Positions 15,761-23,530 of a stretch of DNA of 46,300 nt are shown one piece after another. This DNA comes from a virus. The notes under the pieces are model-generated. The model ran no database searches. It was given only the letters and a program-made list of their open reading frames with translations, and had not been told where the DNA came from. The position numbers were made by a program, and so were the translations under genes. The DNA is taken from IMG/VR virus record IMGVR_UViG_3300048088_000032, positions 1 to 46,300 of that record. One strand, 5' to 3'. Each line of letters begins with the position of its first letter. Within the stretch, counting starts at the first letter, position 1.

Positions 15761-17578
15761 TTAGGTCAGTCCAGTGTTGGCTTGCGCGACGAAGTGGTAC
15801 TTGCTGATTTCCGAACCCAGACCACGGGCCACGCCAGCAGCATCGGTAGCCTGCGTATGGACGTTGATCGGACCGTTGATGTTGACTTCGCTGCTGCTGG
15901 TGTTCGACGTCGATGCGACCGGCGGCGCAGATACGCTTGAGCCAACGGGCAGAGAGGCGACCGCAGCGGCATTAGCCTGACCGAGCGACGCATACACGCT
16001 GTTCGCATACCCTTGTCGCCGGGCGATGTTTGCCTCCGCAGCGCCAGGCCGCTCAAACTCGCGCGCGTGAATCTCCGCAGCTTGTGCGGCGGTCTTCGCA
16101 AGGCGAATGCGGCTATCAGCCAGCTTCTCTGTCGTCTTCAGCTCCTGAAGCATGAAGTCCGTCTGCTCACCGAACGTCGATTCCTTCAGCGAGTGGCCAA
16201 ACTGCTGCTTGAATGCCTTAGCCCGAGGACCGAGCCATTGTGCGATGCCAGTTGCGCCCGATGTCGTGTTGACGGCGTTCGGATCAAGTCCGCTTTCCTG
16301 CATGAGGCTGCCGATGATCCCCGCGACTTGGGCATCGCTATAACCCGCTCCCTTGAGTCGGCCAGCCAGGTACTTCTGGCGATCGGAGAGTGATCCAGAA
16401 TTTGCGCCTTGCCGAGCCTTTCCGACCGGATCGCCGTCCCACGTTGAACCTTGGTGCGCCTTTAGGTAGTCGTCTTCGCCAGTGTTGAGGCCTTTGCTAT
16501 AGACCATCGCACCGATACCGCCGAGCACAGCAAGAGCGGTAGCACCGATGCCGCCTCCAATGACGCCAAGAGCGGAACCAACTGAGCCAAGAGCGCCGGC
16601 GAGGCTAAGAAGCGGCGACACCATGCCAAGGACTTTGATCGCAGCCAGCCCGATCAGAACGTTTTTCCAGCCACCTACGGCTTCAGCAGCATCATTGGCG
16701 ATCTTGGCAAAGTCCTGGATCGACTTGACCGCGCCATTCACCCAGTTGGTGATGTCGTCCTTATGCGAGACGACCCAGTCGCCAAGTTGCTTGATGTAGC
16801 CGATCAGCGTATCGAACGCAGGCATCAGCGCTTCAACGACCTTGATCCCGACGAGGGTAAAGGTGCGCTCAACGCCGAGCCACTTCTTGCGCAGTTCATC
16901 AGCCTGACGGGCATCCTCCGCAGAGATCGCGGACAACTTCTCCATCGCCGCGACCTGATCCAATACAGCAGAACGGCCTTGCTTCAGCAGATTGAACTGG
17001 TCATCGCTGATACCCATCTGTGACGCGACGAGTTGCGCGCGGCCCGGATCGGTCTTGTAGATCTTGGAAATGATGTCAGCGCGGGCCAGAAGATAGGAAT
17101 TTCCATCCTTCAAATCTTCTTTGTTACCACCCATCCGCCAGAACCATTGAAGCGACTCGCTTGATTGCCCCACCTTGAACTGCGCGATGGTCTTCTGCGA
17201 TTCCTTCAACTGGGCGGTCATGCCCTCGGCCGTGCCGCCCGCATCTTCGGCCACGCGCTGCCACGCGGACAGGCGCTCTGTGCTTATCCCTAGGTTCTGG
17301 GACAGGCGCCCGAGGCTGGCCGCGCCGACGATCGTATTCTCAACGAAGTTCTTGATGCCGACGCCGGCAGTGAACACGCCGATCAGGGCAAGCGCCTCGT
17401 TGCGGATCTTGGAGAAGTATTGCGCTGCGACCTTGCCGGATGCCTCCATCTCTCTCGCGCGCTTCTGTGCTTCGTCGGACGTCGCCTTGAGATCCGTGCG
17501 GGCCTGCGCTGAACCGGTTTTGAATGCCTTCGGGTCAAGACCGAGTGTCACGACCAGCGAATCGATAACGGTGGCCAT
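15761..17578 (-). CDS. Tape measure protein with C-terminal tail lysozyme domain
   Basis: 605 residues. Helical N-terminus (VIDSLVVTLGLDPKAFKTG and following coiled coil), a hydrophobic central part (about 315-365) and a C-terminal peptidoglycan-hydrolase domain (about 395-535: SDRQKYLAGRLKGAGYSDAQ, then MQESGLDPNAV, TSGATGIAQW) of the phage tail lysozyme type with the putative catalytic E in MQESG. It sets tail length during assembly and probably opens the wall locally during DNA entry. At 605 residues it predicts a short tail. It directly follows the chaperone frameshift pair. Confidence 0.85.
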   Translation of the reverse strand: MATVIDSLVVTLGLDPKAFKTGSAQARTDLKATSDEAQKRAREMEASGKVAAQYFSKIRNEALALIGVFTAGVGIKNFVENTIVGAASLGRLSQNLGISTERLSAWQRVAEDAGGTAEGMTAQLKESQKTIAQFKVGQSSESLQWFWRMGGNKEDLKDGNSYLLARADIISKIYKTDPGRAQLVASQMGISDDQFNLLKQGRSAVLDQVAAMEKLSAISAEDARQADELRKKWLGVERTFTLVGIKVVEALMPAFDTLIGYIKQLGDWVVSHKDDITNWVNGAVKSIQDFAKIANDAAEAVGGWKNVLIGLAAIKVLGMVSPLLSLAGALGSVGSALGVIGGGIGATALAVLGGIGAMVYSKGLNTGEDDYLKAHQGSTWDGDPVGKARQGANSGSLSDRQKYLAGRLKGAGYSDAQVAGIIGSLMQESGLDPNAVNTTSGATGIAQWLGPRAKAFKQQFGHSLKESTFGEQTDFMLQELKTTEKLADSRIRLAKTAAQAAEIHAREFERPGAAEANIARRQGYANSVYASLGQANAAAVASLPVGSSVSAPPVASTSNTSSSEVNINGPINVHTQATDAAGVARGLGSEISKYHFVAQANTGLT

Positions 17579-17580
17579 GA

Positions 17581-18179
17581 TTATTTACCTTGCTTTGAAA
17601 GCACGCGTTCGTTGTAGTTGTCGATCACTAGAACCTCCAACAAGTTGTAGAGGTCTTCGGCGCCGTAGACAGACTGCAACTCGTGCAGAGTCGCCATGCG
17701 TCGCGAAACGATGGTGCCAATCGAACGCGGCAGGTTTGCGTACTCAATGAGGCGCGAATTCGGAATACCGGGTGGCCCCGTATCGATTACGCGCCTACGG
17801 TAAAAAAATCCGTATGCAGATTCCAGATCGCCTTGCGCAGCGTGAGCATCGTTGCAACTTCTTCGATGTCATCTGGGATCAACGACCGAACGACGCCGGG
17901 ACTCGGCTGGATCTGGACGCACTCCATCATCTTGTCCAGAAGCGGCTTCGCGGCGTCGAACGGAAGTTTCGTGATTGCCTTGATACCCATCGCCGCGAGA
18001 CCGGCGAGACCGGCCTCAGCGATGTTGTCGGGGATCTCGACGCCGGCGTTCATCAGGGCGAAGAGGGCGCGGCCGGCCCACTCTTCGGATTCGGCCGTGG
18101 GCAGTTCGGTCAAGACGAAAGATTTCCCTTTGTCCCGACCTTTCGCGTCGATCGTAATGATTGCAGTTTTACGTGCCAT
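17581..18179 (-). CDS. Tail assembly chaperone, -1 frameshift product
   Basis: Predicted fusion made by a -1 shift on the seven-T heptamer at 17802-17808 (frame 0 reads GAT TTT TTT ACC; -1 frame reads GGA TTT TTT TAC). After the shift about 70 further residues are read, ending LVIVDNYNERVLSKQGK-like at stop 17581-17583; they include LHELQSVYGAEDLYNLLEVLIV. No start codon with a ribosome-binding site exists for the extension alone. The layout is that of lambda gpG/gpGT: short chaperone, shifted extension, then tape measure. Which fraction of ribosomes shift cannot be seen. Confidence 0.75.
17787..18179 (-). CDS. Tail assembly chaperone (unshifted form)
   Basis: 130 residues from ATG 18179, ending in HTDFFTVGA. 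Mostly helical (ESEEWAGRALFALMNAGVEI, IPDDIEEVATMLTLRKAIWNL). Position between tube and tape measure and the slippery sequence near its 3' end identify it as the G-like chaperone that keeps the tape measure soluble during assembly. Confidence 0.8.
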   Translation of the reverse strand: MARKTAIITIDAKGRDKGKSFVLTELPTAESEEWAGRALFALMNAGVEIPDNIAEAGLAGLAAMGIKAITKLPFDAAKPLLDKMMECVQIQPSPGVVRSLIPDDIEEVATMLTLRKAIWNLHTDFFTVGA

Positions 18180-18180
18180 A

Positions 18181-18612
18181 TCAGAACGGAGCCGGGCTGA
18201 CAGATTCGAAGGTGATTGCCCATTTACGCGGCTGAAGGATTTTCTTGCCGGTGGGCATCTTGCTTTTGCTGGTCATGATGCCTTTGGTGCAGGCGAACTT
18301 TTGTCCGGTGCCGGGCAGCAGGATCGTCAGTTGAGCAATGAAGATTTCACGCGCCGTATCTTCTGCGGTACCCCACGTATCGAAAATGAACGCGGACGCG
18401 GAATCGGCCTGCAAAGTAATTTCGATAATCGTAGGGTACGGCGTGTAGCCACCCGACAGTTTGCCGTCCACGCCCATCACGGCTTCAGCGGAGGTCACGT
18501 CTGCAGACGAGAACATGTCGTCGACGCTGTACCCCTGAAGTTGCTGTGGCACCGGGAAAATGCCACCGACCGATAACATTAAGACCGAGTTTGCGTTTGT
18601 TAAGGTAGCCAA
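18181..18612 (-). CDS. Tail tube protein, DUF3277-like
   Basis: 143 residues. Features GIFPVPQQLQGYSVDDMFSSADV, an IIEITLQADSAS strand, and the ending WAITFESVSPAPF match the tube proteins that follow DUF3383 sheaths. The start is TTG 18612 and not the TTG at 18624, because a GGAG ribosome-binding site (18619-18622) sits 6 nt ahead of it. Separated from the sheath gene by a homing endonuclease and a terminator. It forms the inner tail channel. Confidence 0.8.
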   Translation of the reverse strand: MATLTNANSVLMLSVGGIFPVPQQLQGYSVDDMFSSADVTSAEAVMGVDGKLSGGYTPYPTIIEITLQADSASAFIFDTWGTAEDTAREIFIAQLTILLPGTGQKFACTKGIMTSKSKMPTGKKILQPRKWAITFESVSPAPF

Positions 18613-18624
18613 TTCAAGCTCCAA

Positions 18625-18657
18625 AAGAAAAACCCGCTGAGCTTGCGCTGAGCGGGT
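18625..18657 (-). terminator. Intrinsic terminator between endonuclease and tube gene
   Basis: 11-position stem 18632-18642 / 18647-18657 with one mismatch, TTGC-type loop, then TTTTTCTTTT on the minus strand that runs into the GGAG of the tube gene. Confidence 0.75.
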
Positions 18658-18684
18658 CTAGATGATGTTGTGTCTGACTACCTG

Positions 18685-19269
18685 TTACGGCATGTCGGGC
18701 CAATAGCTATTAGATTTGGACCGGTTCTCGGAACCACGCAATACCTGCAAATTCGCCTCACAATGCAGGCCACATACACGCTTGCTTTGTAGCGGAACAA
18801 TATGATCCACGTGATACCACTCGCCGGTGACCATACTCAAAAATTGAGCGGCGAAATAGAATTCTTCGATTTTGCTATTACTTGCCCACTTCGGCGTGGC
18901 TAGCAATTTTGATGCAGTGCGGCGCGCAATGGCAGCGATAACTCTGTGCTTGTTAGCTGCCTTCCAGGCTATGTTCCTCGCGCGCGCCCCATTGGGATCT
19001 GATGCATATGCTTGGGCGCTCCAGATCCGTACTTGGTCGACATTATTGGTGCGCCAGTCCGCCGCTCTTTTCCGCAGAGACTCTTGATGATCCGCATAAT
19101 ACTGCCGACTTTCTGAGTTGCGCCGATCAGCGTTCTTGTGATGGTATGCGCGGTTGCTGGCGCGCTCACAAAGTATGCATTCGGATCTTGTTCCAGCCTT
19201 CGTCTTGATCGGTCGAAATTCGAGAATGTGCTTAACTTCTCCGCACTTCGTGCAGTTTTTTGATTCCAT
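18685..19269 (-). CDS. HNH homing endonuclease
   Basis: 194 residues. N-terminal zinc finger (C6-x2-C9 and C31-x2-C34), a basic Ala/Arg-rich linker with repeated short helices, and a C-terminal HNH core: YHVDHIVPLQSK, GLHCEANLQVL, NRSKSN (H, H, N, N/H positions all present). It lies between sheath and tube genes, a gap that is normally only a few bases, so it is probably a mobile insertion that targets this junction in related phages. A structured leader (19271-19351) precedes it. Confidence 0.85.
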   Translation of the reverse strand: MESKNCTKCGEVKHILEFRPIKTKAGTRSECILCERASNRAYHHKNADRRNSESRQYYADHQESLRKRAADWRTNNVDQVRIWSAQAYASDPNGARARNIAWKAANKHRVIAAIARRTASKLLATPKWASNSKIEEFYFAAQFLSMVTGEWYHVDHIVPLQSKRVCGLHCEANLQVLRGSENRSKSNSYWPDMP

Positions 19270-19270
19270 C

Positions 19271-19351
19271 GTTTGCCCCTAAGCAAACCCTAGTGAATGG
19301 TGCGGGAAGCCAGCTAGGGAACTGGCTTGTCGGATGCCTCCTATCCCGCAC
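19271..19351 (-). ncRNA. Candidate structured leader RNA with pseudoknot
   Basis: On the minus strand: outer stem 19344-19351 / 19300-19307 (8 bp, GC-rich), inner stem 19322-19328 / 19307-19313 (7 bp, the outer base shared) with an 8-nt loop. Six loop bases (19314-19319) are exactly complementary to 19288-19293 just downstream, so a pseudoknot can form. Next comes a 6-bp hairpin (19283-19288 / 19271-19276) whose loop side carries the AGGGG ribosome-binding site of the endonuclease, 1 nt before the ATG. Suggests translational control of the endonuclease. Confidence 0.5.
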
Positions 19352-19378
19352 TTTTTCATTTTACAGCAGTTAAGCTGG

Positions 19379-20857
19379 TTATTGCACGTCGAGACTCGCC
19401 AAAGACAGGCTTTGCACGGCGCCTCCGTCGGCGAACCACAAGGTATCCGCAGTCGGCCCTCTAGCCACACGTATTGCCGCGGTTGCTGGCCCGCGTTGGA
19501 AATACCAGCCCCGCGTGGAAATTGTCGGAGCTATCGTAATTCCGGCCGCGTTATTAATTTCTGCCGACTGCAGCGCAGATAACGTAACGCCGGTCCGAAT
19601 GGCCCCAAAGTTCAATGCGGCATTGATGGCGTCCATATATGCTTGCTCGACAAGCGCATCGCCAGCCGGGTTGTACGGAACCGAATCGACTTGCGTCAGC
19701 AGATCCATGCCGGCGACCTGAAGCGAATCGTTCAGCCACATCTGGTTGAAGTAGGCATCAGCCCACAGGAACGGGCCGCTGATCTGGCCATTCGCGAGGA
19801 ACGTCCAGCCGTTGTTCCGCGACGCCCATGCGCCATAGAACGAATACCCGTTAGCGGTGAGTGTGTCGCCGGTCGTTTCGTCGGTCACAGTCGCCGTCAG
19901 CCCGCTCTGCGAACGGAACATGAAGGTAGTGCGACCGTTGGTGCGCGCAAAGTCGAGCGATGCGGCGATGCCGAGCACGAACGCGGCAACCTGAGGATCT
20001 TTGTAGATCGACATGATTCCGGAGTAACCAGCTGCCTTGACGAGTGCCCCGAAGCACGTCGTGCTGTTCTGGACCGTTGCCTGTGCGTCCGTGTCCCATG
20101 CGACGTACGCATAGCGATTGTTCTTGGAGTTCGTCCATGCCGCGAAAGCAACCTTGTCGGCGGTGACCGGCTCGAACACGGTCATGAACGCCGCCCAGTT
20201 CTGGGAGACCTGGACGATGCCTTGCATGTTCGTTGCCGGAACACCTGCGACAGCACCTTGCGAGGTGACGGCGCCGGTTGCCGACGTCAGGTTCAGGCCA
20301 GCCGCCAGCGTGCCAGACACGAAGCTGATGGTCGACGAAGCGCCGGTCGTAGCGGAAGTGATCTTGAATGCCGCGCGCTGGCTGTCGTAGCTGACCGTGC
20401 CGCCTAGCGAAGTAAAGCCGGCAGCGATAATCGTGGCGGCATTGGAAAAACTGGTCGCTGCGGACAGATTGATGGCCGACGAGGTCTTGAGAACGCCGTC
20501 AATGGTCACGATCAGCGTGCCCGATAGCGCTTGCAACTGGGTCAGCGTCAGGCCGGCAACGGATGCGCCGCGCACATAGGCAGCTACTGACGTCGTCGGA
20601 TACTGAGCGAAGAGAATGGCGCCCGGCGTCTTCGTGGCATTCACGTATGACAGGAAGTAGTTCCCTGCATAGATTGCCTCGGGGGCGGTCGCGCCGAAGA
20701 ACGCGTCAACATCATCGCCGTTCGCGAAAGACATGACTGTGCCGATCGGCACAGAAGTATCGGCCGTCAGGATCAGGCCGTTCAGGTCAAATGCCGATCC
20801 GCCCGCGCCAACGACGCCCGGCTGAACATTAACAATGTCCGAGGCAGGAATGCTCAT
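19379..20857 (-). CDS. Tail sheath protein, DUF3383-like
   Basis: 492 residues. Starts MSIPASDIVNVQPGVVGAGG and contains FANGDDVDAFFGATAPEA, KTPGAILFAQYP, AYVAWDTDAQA and a C-terminal RGWYFQRGPAT. These are features of the DUF3383 sheath family of contractile tails. A mid-protein Ser/Thr/Ala-rich domain (about 90-205) is the variable surface domain. It contracts on adsorption and drives the tube into the cell. A terminator lies 20 nt upstream of its ATG. Confidence 0.85.
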   Translation of the reverse strand: MSIPASDIVNVQPGVVGAGGSAFDLNGLILTADTSVPIGTVMSFANGDDVDAFFGATAPEAIYAGNYFLSYVNATKTPGAILFAQYPTTSVAAYVRGASVAGLTLTQLQALSGTLIVTIDGVLKTSSAINLSAATSFSNAATIIAAGFTSLGGTVSYDSQRAAFKITSATTGASSTISFVSGTLAAGLNLTSATGAVTSQGAVAGVPATNMQGIVQVSQNWAAFMTVFEPVTADKVAFAAWTNSKNNRYAYVAWDTDAQATVQNSTTCFGALVKAAGYSGIMSIYKDPQVAAFVLGIAASLDFARTNGRTTFMFRSQSGLTATVTDETTGDTLTANGYSFYGAWASRNNGWTFLANGQISGPFLWADAYFNQMWLNDSLQVAGMDLLTQVDSVPYNPAGDALVEQAYMDAINAALNFGAIRTGVTLSALQSAEINNAAGITIAPTISTRGWYFQRGPATAAIRVARGPTADTLWFADGGAVQSLSLASLDVQ

Positions 20858-20895
20858 GTAAAACTCCAGGTTGGCCGTTTCCGGCGCTCAAATGC

Positions 20896-20919
20896 AAAAA
20901 CCCCGCACTTGGCGGGGTT
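20896..20919 (-). terminator. Intrinsic terminator before the sheath gene
   Basis: 8-bp stem 20899-20906 / 20912-20919, 5-nt loop, five T on the minus strand. Confidence 0.8.
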
Positions 20920-20942
20920 CGGGGTAGTGGGCGGGGCGAGAA

Positions 20943-21473
20943 TTAAGGCGGGTACACGACATCGACATCGATCAAGCCGACCTCGAGCGAGTCCGCAAAG
21001 TCCTGAGGTACGGTGACGACCGGATTGAACTGAAGCACTGCATCGAATACCCACCGCTCCATGTACTGCTCTTCGCCTGTGACGAACGGCATCTGATGCG
21101 CGTCGTTGGCATATAGCGGCTGCATATCCAGCCCGGACTCGGCAAACTTCTGACACGCATAGTCGCTGCGCAACATCATCGAAAGCATGTTGGCGTTGTC
21201 CATCGCGGACACGCCGTAGCAGTCGATCTGAACGGATAGTTGCGTCGATCGCTTGTTCAGGGAGCCGCTGTTATCCGGTGCGTAGGTCTGCACGTTCGTC
21301 GAGAGTGGGCTGCTCAGAGACGCAGTGATTTCGATGAAATCGCCAGCTGGCATCGCGACGCGATTCTGAAGCCCGCGGATAACATGGTCGCCGTCAAGGC
21401 TGACCAGCGACAGAATGAACGAGCGCAATACCGTCAGCACCTGCGTTTCTGTGATGGAGACGGTAGCGGGCAT
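20943..21473 (-). CDS. Neck/tail terminator protein, LIC_12616-like
   Basis: 176 residues from ATG 21473, sharing a base with the upstream stop (TGATG). Segments MPATVSITETQVLTVLRSFI, NRVAMPAGDFIEIT, STQLSVQIDCYG and WVFDAVLQFNPVVTVPQDF match the LIC_12616-type tail terminator/neck proteins that cap the sheath and tube. It lies directly upstream of the sheath gene, as in related phages. Confidence 0.75.
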   Translation of the reverse strand: MPATVSITETQVLTVLRSFILSLVSLDGDHVIRGLQNRVAMPAGDFIEITASLSSPLSTNVQTYAPDNSGSLNKRSTQLSVQIDCYGVSAMDNANMLSMMLRSDYACQKFAESGLDMQPLYANDAHQMPFVTGEEQYMERWVFDAVLQFNPVVTVPQDFADSLEVGLIDVDVVYPP

Positions 21474-21871
21474 CAAGTGTTCATCTGGAGCGAGACACCG
21501 ACCTTGCACCAGCCGGTATCCCAGGTTTCGATTACGGCTTTCACAAGCCAGGTGGTGTTCGCCAGAGAGAGGGGCACGCCGCCGCCGAACATGAACAGGT
21601 CACCGCCTTGGCCGAGGGGGCGTACCACGCCTTGCGAGTTGCCGTTCAGGTAAAACGCGCGTTGCACACCCTGGACGTTCAATCCTTCGAGATGCCGGAG
21701 ATCGCCCGCGGTCAGCGCCTGCACCTGAACCATGACGCCGTCGACATCGACGTAGGCCGGGGTTTGCGAACCATCAGGCCCGGTCGTGTAGCCGCTGCTG
21801 TAGCGGATTGTGGCGGGGCGGAAGGGGTTGATCGTGCCGATCGCGCCAGCGACAACGTTGTGAAGGTTCAC
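21473..21871 (-). CDS. Head-tail joining protein
   Basis: 132 residues. Beta-rich with INPFRPATIRYSSGYTTGPDGSQTPAYVD and LSLANTTWLVKAVIETWDTGWCKVGVSLQ, resembling small head-closure/collar proteins in this part of myovirus genomes. Flanked by overlapping connector genes. Role inferred mainly from position. Confidence 0.6.
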   Translation of the reverse strand: MNLHNVVAGAIGTINPFRPATIRYSSGYTTGPDGSQTPAYVDVDGVMVQVQALTAGDLRHLEGLNVQGVQRAFYLNGNSQGVVRPLGQGGDLFMFGGGVPLSLANTTWLVKAVIETWDTGWCKVGVSLQMNT

Positions 21872-22458
21872 GATCCGTCTCCTTCCTGCACTTCCGAATC
21901 GACACTGTTCAGCATGTGGCCGGAGTCGATCAGCGGATTGTCTTTGCCCTTCTTGGCGATCGTCGATTTCGCATTGCCGGGGCTCGAGAACTCCCGGATC
22001 GATTCCTGAAGCTGCTCAGATACGAGCTTGCCCATGCGACCTAGTGCCAAGTCTTCGTCATAATCCGCTGCCTTGATGATCTTGCCGAGTTGTTCCGGCC
22101 ATTCGCCCTTGCGCTTCTGGATCATGTCGCGGAAGAACGGACGCGACGGGATTGTTACTGTGTGCTCTTCTACATGATGCGTCGTCGAGAAATTCGCCTT
22201 GTCGGCTTTCACGAACTGGCCATTCTTATTGAATGTGCCGTCGCTCTTGATGCTGCGGTTGATGGTGACGTCATGCGCCGGCACGGTGACCGTACCGCCG
22301 TACTCGTTTGTGGCCGCGATCAGCGCGACAGGCGTACCGTCTGGATACGTCGCGTCTTCGAGGAAGCCGACGCGAACCGTGTTGGGCTTGCCGACCTTGG
22401 CCGCGATCTCGCGAAGCTTGGCTTCGAGTGCGGCGCCGCCGGTGAATGCGTTGCCCAT
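21868..22458 (-). CDS. HK97 gp10-like tail completion/neck protein
   Basis: 196 residues from ATG 22458 (TGATG with the stop of the DUF4054 gene). It contains VRVGFLEDATYPDGTPVALIAATNEYGG, then PSRPFFRDMI and the C-terminal LIDSGHMLNSV: the typical order of gp10-like neck proteins, which join tail to connector. Longer than the HK97 protein, with a basic linker of about 40 residues in the centre. Confidence 0.75.
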   Translation of the reverse strand: MGNAFTGGAALEAKLREIAAKVGKPNTVRVGFLEDATYPDGTPVALIAATNEYGGTVTVPAHDVTINRSIKSDGTFNKNGQFVKADKANFSTTHHVEEHTVTIPSRPFFRDMIQKRKGEWPEQLGKIIKAADYDEDLALGRMGKLVSEQLQESIREFSSPGNAKSTIAKKGKDNPLIDSGHMLNSVDSEVQEGDGS

Positions 22459-22898
22459 CACCGCCTCCAGGGTCCGCGTTCCCACGGATTAGCGATCGGC
22501 GTTGGCCCGGGAACATAGCGCATGGAGCGGAACTGGACGGTAGCCTGCCAGAATGCGAGGCCATATTTCGTCTGGCTGTACCACTGCGCCGATCCTGCTG
22601 GCATGTCCAGTTGCGTCCCCACTGAGACGCTGCCCTCAGTCGCATTACTTATGCGCCCGACCAAGGGAGACGATGCTTCGCCGTTCAGCGGAGCATTCAG
22701 GGCGGCAATGTGCGCCGTCACCATGTTGAGCAACACCGCCCTCAGGCACAGATCCTGAATGATGCTGCCGGGCGAGTTGTCGCAGTAAAGTTGCGCTTCC
22801 CAGAAATACTGCTGGGCGAGCGGTTGAGGAACAGACGTCGCAAGTTCCGGATACCGCAAAGCCCATGCCGAGTAATCGAAACTTACGACGCCGTTCAT
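22458..22898 (-). CDS. Head-tail connector, DUF4054-like
   Basis: 146 residues. FDYSAWALRYPELATSVPQPLAQQYFWEAQLYC and LLNMVTAHIAALN, then YSQTKYGLAFWQATVQFRSMRYVPGP, are the DUF4054 pattern (helical connector ring below the portal). Start ATG 22898 overlaps the upstream TAA. Confidence 0.8.
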   Translation of the reverse strand: MNGVVSFDYSAWALRYPELATSVPQPLAQQYFWEAQLYCDNSPGSIIQDLCLRAVLLNMVTAHIAALNAPLNGEASSPLVGRISNATEGSVSVGTQLDMPAGSAQWYSQTKYGLAFWQATVQFRSMRYVPGPTPIANPWERGPWRR

Positions 22899-23377
22899 TA
22901 CGATGCCCGCCGGAAGCCGTCAGACGTTTCAAGACCCTTCGGGAGCTTGCTCGGATCGAGACGCTCCAAGCCGGACTTTTCGGTTTCTTTTTCGCGGGCT
23001 TCTGCCATCGTGCTCGCATTGTCCGCGTGTGCGAACAGCATGCCGTTCACGATGTATTCCGCCTCTTTGTGCTGCTCGACCCATTCGTCCCAGAACGCTT
23101 TCGGGATGCCATGCGTGATCGCATAGCCGAACGTGAGTTGCTGATGCGGACCCTTGTTCTGCGGAAAAGAATTGCCCTGCACGACGAACGTCTTCGCACC
23201 GCGGCGCGGCTCCGCGATCTTGTACGTGCGAGCGCCGCCACCCATGACCGGCTCATTGCGTTCACGAAAGTCGTAGAGCTTCAGCACAAAGTCGAACGGC
23301 ATCTTGCTTGCCACCGTGACCGTTGCATTCGACGGGGATTCGTTGTGCTTCTTGATTGAAAGCGTATCGCCAGCCAT
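22898..23377 (-). CDS. Conserved hypothetical phage protein
   Basis: 159 residues. The N-terminal two thirds are beta-rich (NATVTVASKMPFDFVLKLYD) with an FWDEWVEQHKEAEYIVNGMLFAHADN motif; the C-terminus is charged. Placed between the major capsid gene and the DUF4054 connector, where related phages encode a conserved protein of unknown role. A structured, 150-nt untranslated leader separates it from the capsid gene. I do not recognise a function. Confidence 0.6.
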   Translation of the reverse strand: MAGDTLSIKKHNESPSNATVTVASKMPFDFVLKLYDFRERNEPVMGGGARTYKIAEPRRGAKTFVVQGNSFPQNKGPHQQLTFGYAITHGIPKAFWDEWVEQHKEAEYIVNGMLFAHADNASTMAEAREKETEKSGLERLDPSKLPKGLETSDGFRRAS

Positions 23378-23418
23378 ATTGACCGCCTGTAAAAAAGGAA
23401 AACCGCGAAGAGAGAGGG

Positions 23419-23474
23419 GCGTGCCGCCAACGCTGCGGTCAGGGCGCTTTCGGGAATGACCCTAGGCGGCACGC
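23419..23474 (-). other. Large inverted repeat in the leader after the capsid gene
   Basis: 10-bp perfect inverted repeat 23419-23428 / 23465-23474 enclosing a second 5-bp stem (23437-23441 / 23457-23461). Located in the 153-nt untranslated stretch between the capsid gene and the next gene, downstream of a separate terminator. No T-run follows, so it is not a simple terminator; it may protect or process mRNA. Confidence 0.5.
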
Positions 23475-23482
23475 TTTGCTGC

Positions 23483-23509
23483 AAAAGAAAAGCCGCCCGG
23501 AGGCGGCTT
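23483..23509 (-). terminator. Intrinsic terminator after the major capsid gene
   Basis: 8-bp stem 23490-23497 / 23502-23509, 4-nt loop, then TTTTCTTTT on the minus strand, about 20 nt after the capsid stop. Confidence 0.8.
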
Positions 23510-23530
23510 ATTACTTCTGGTGAAACTCGC

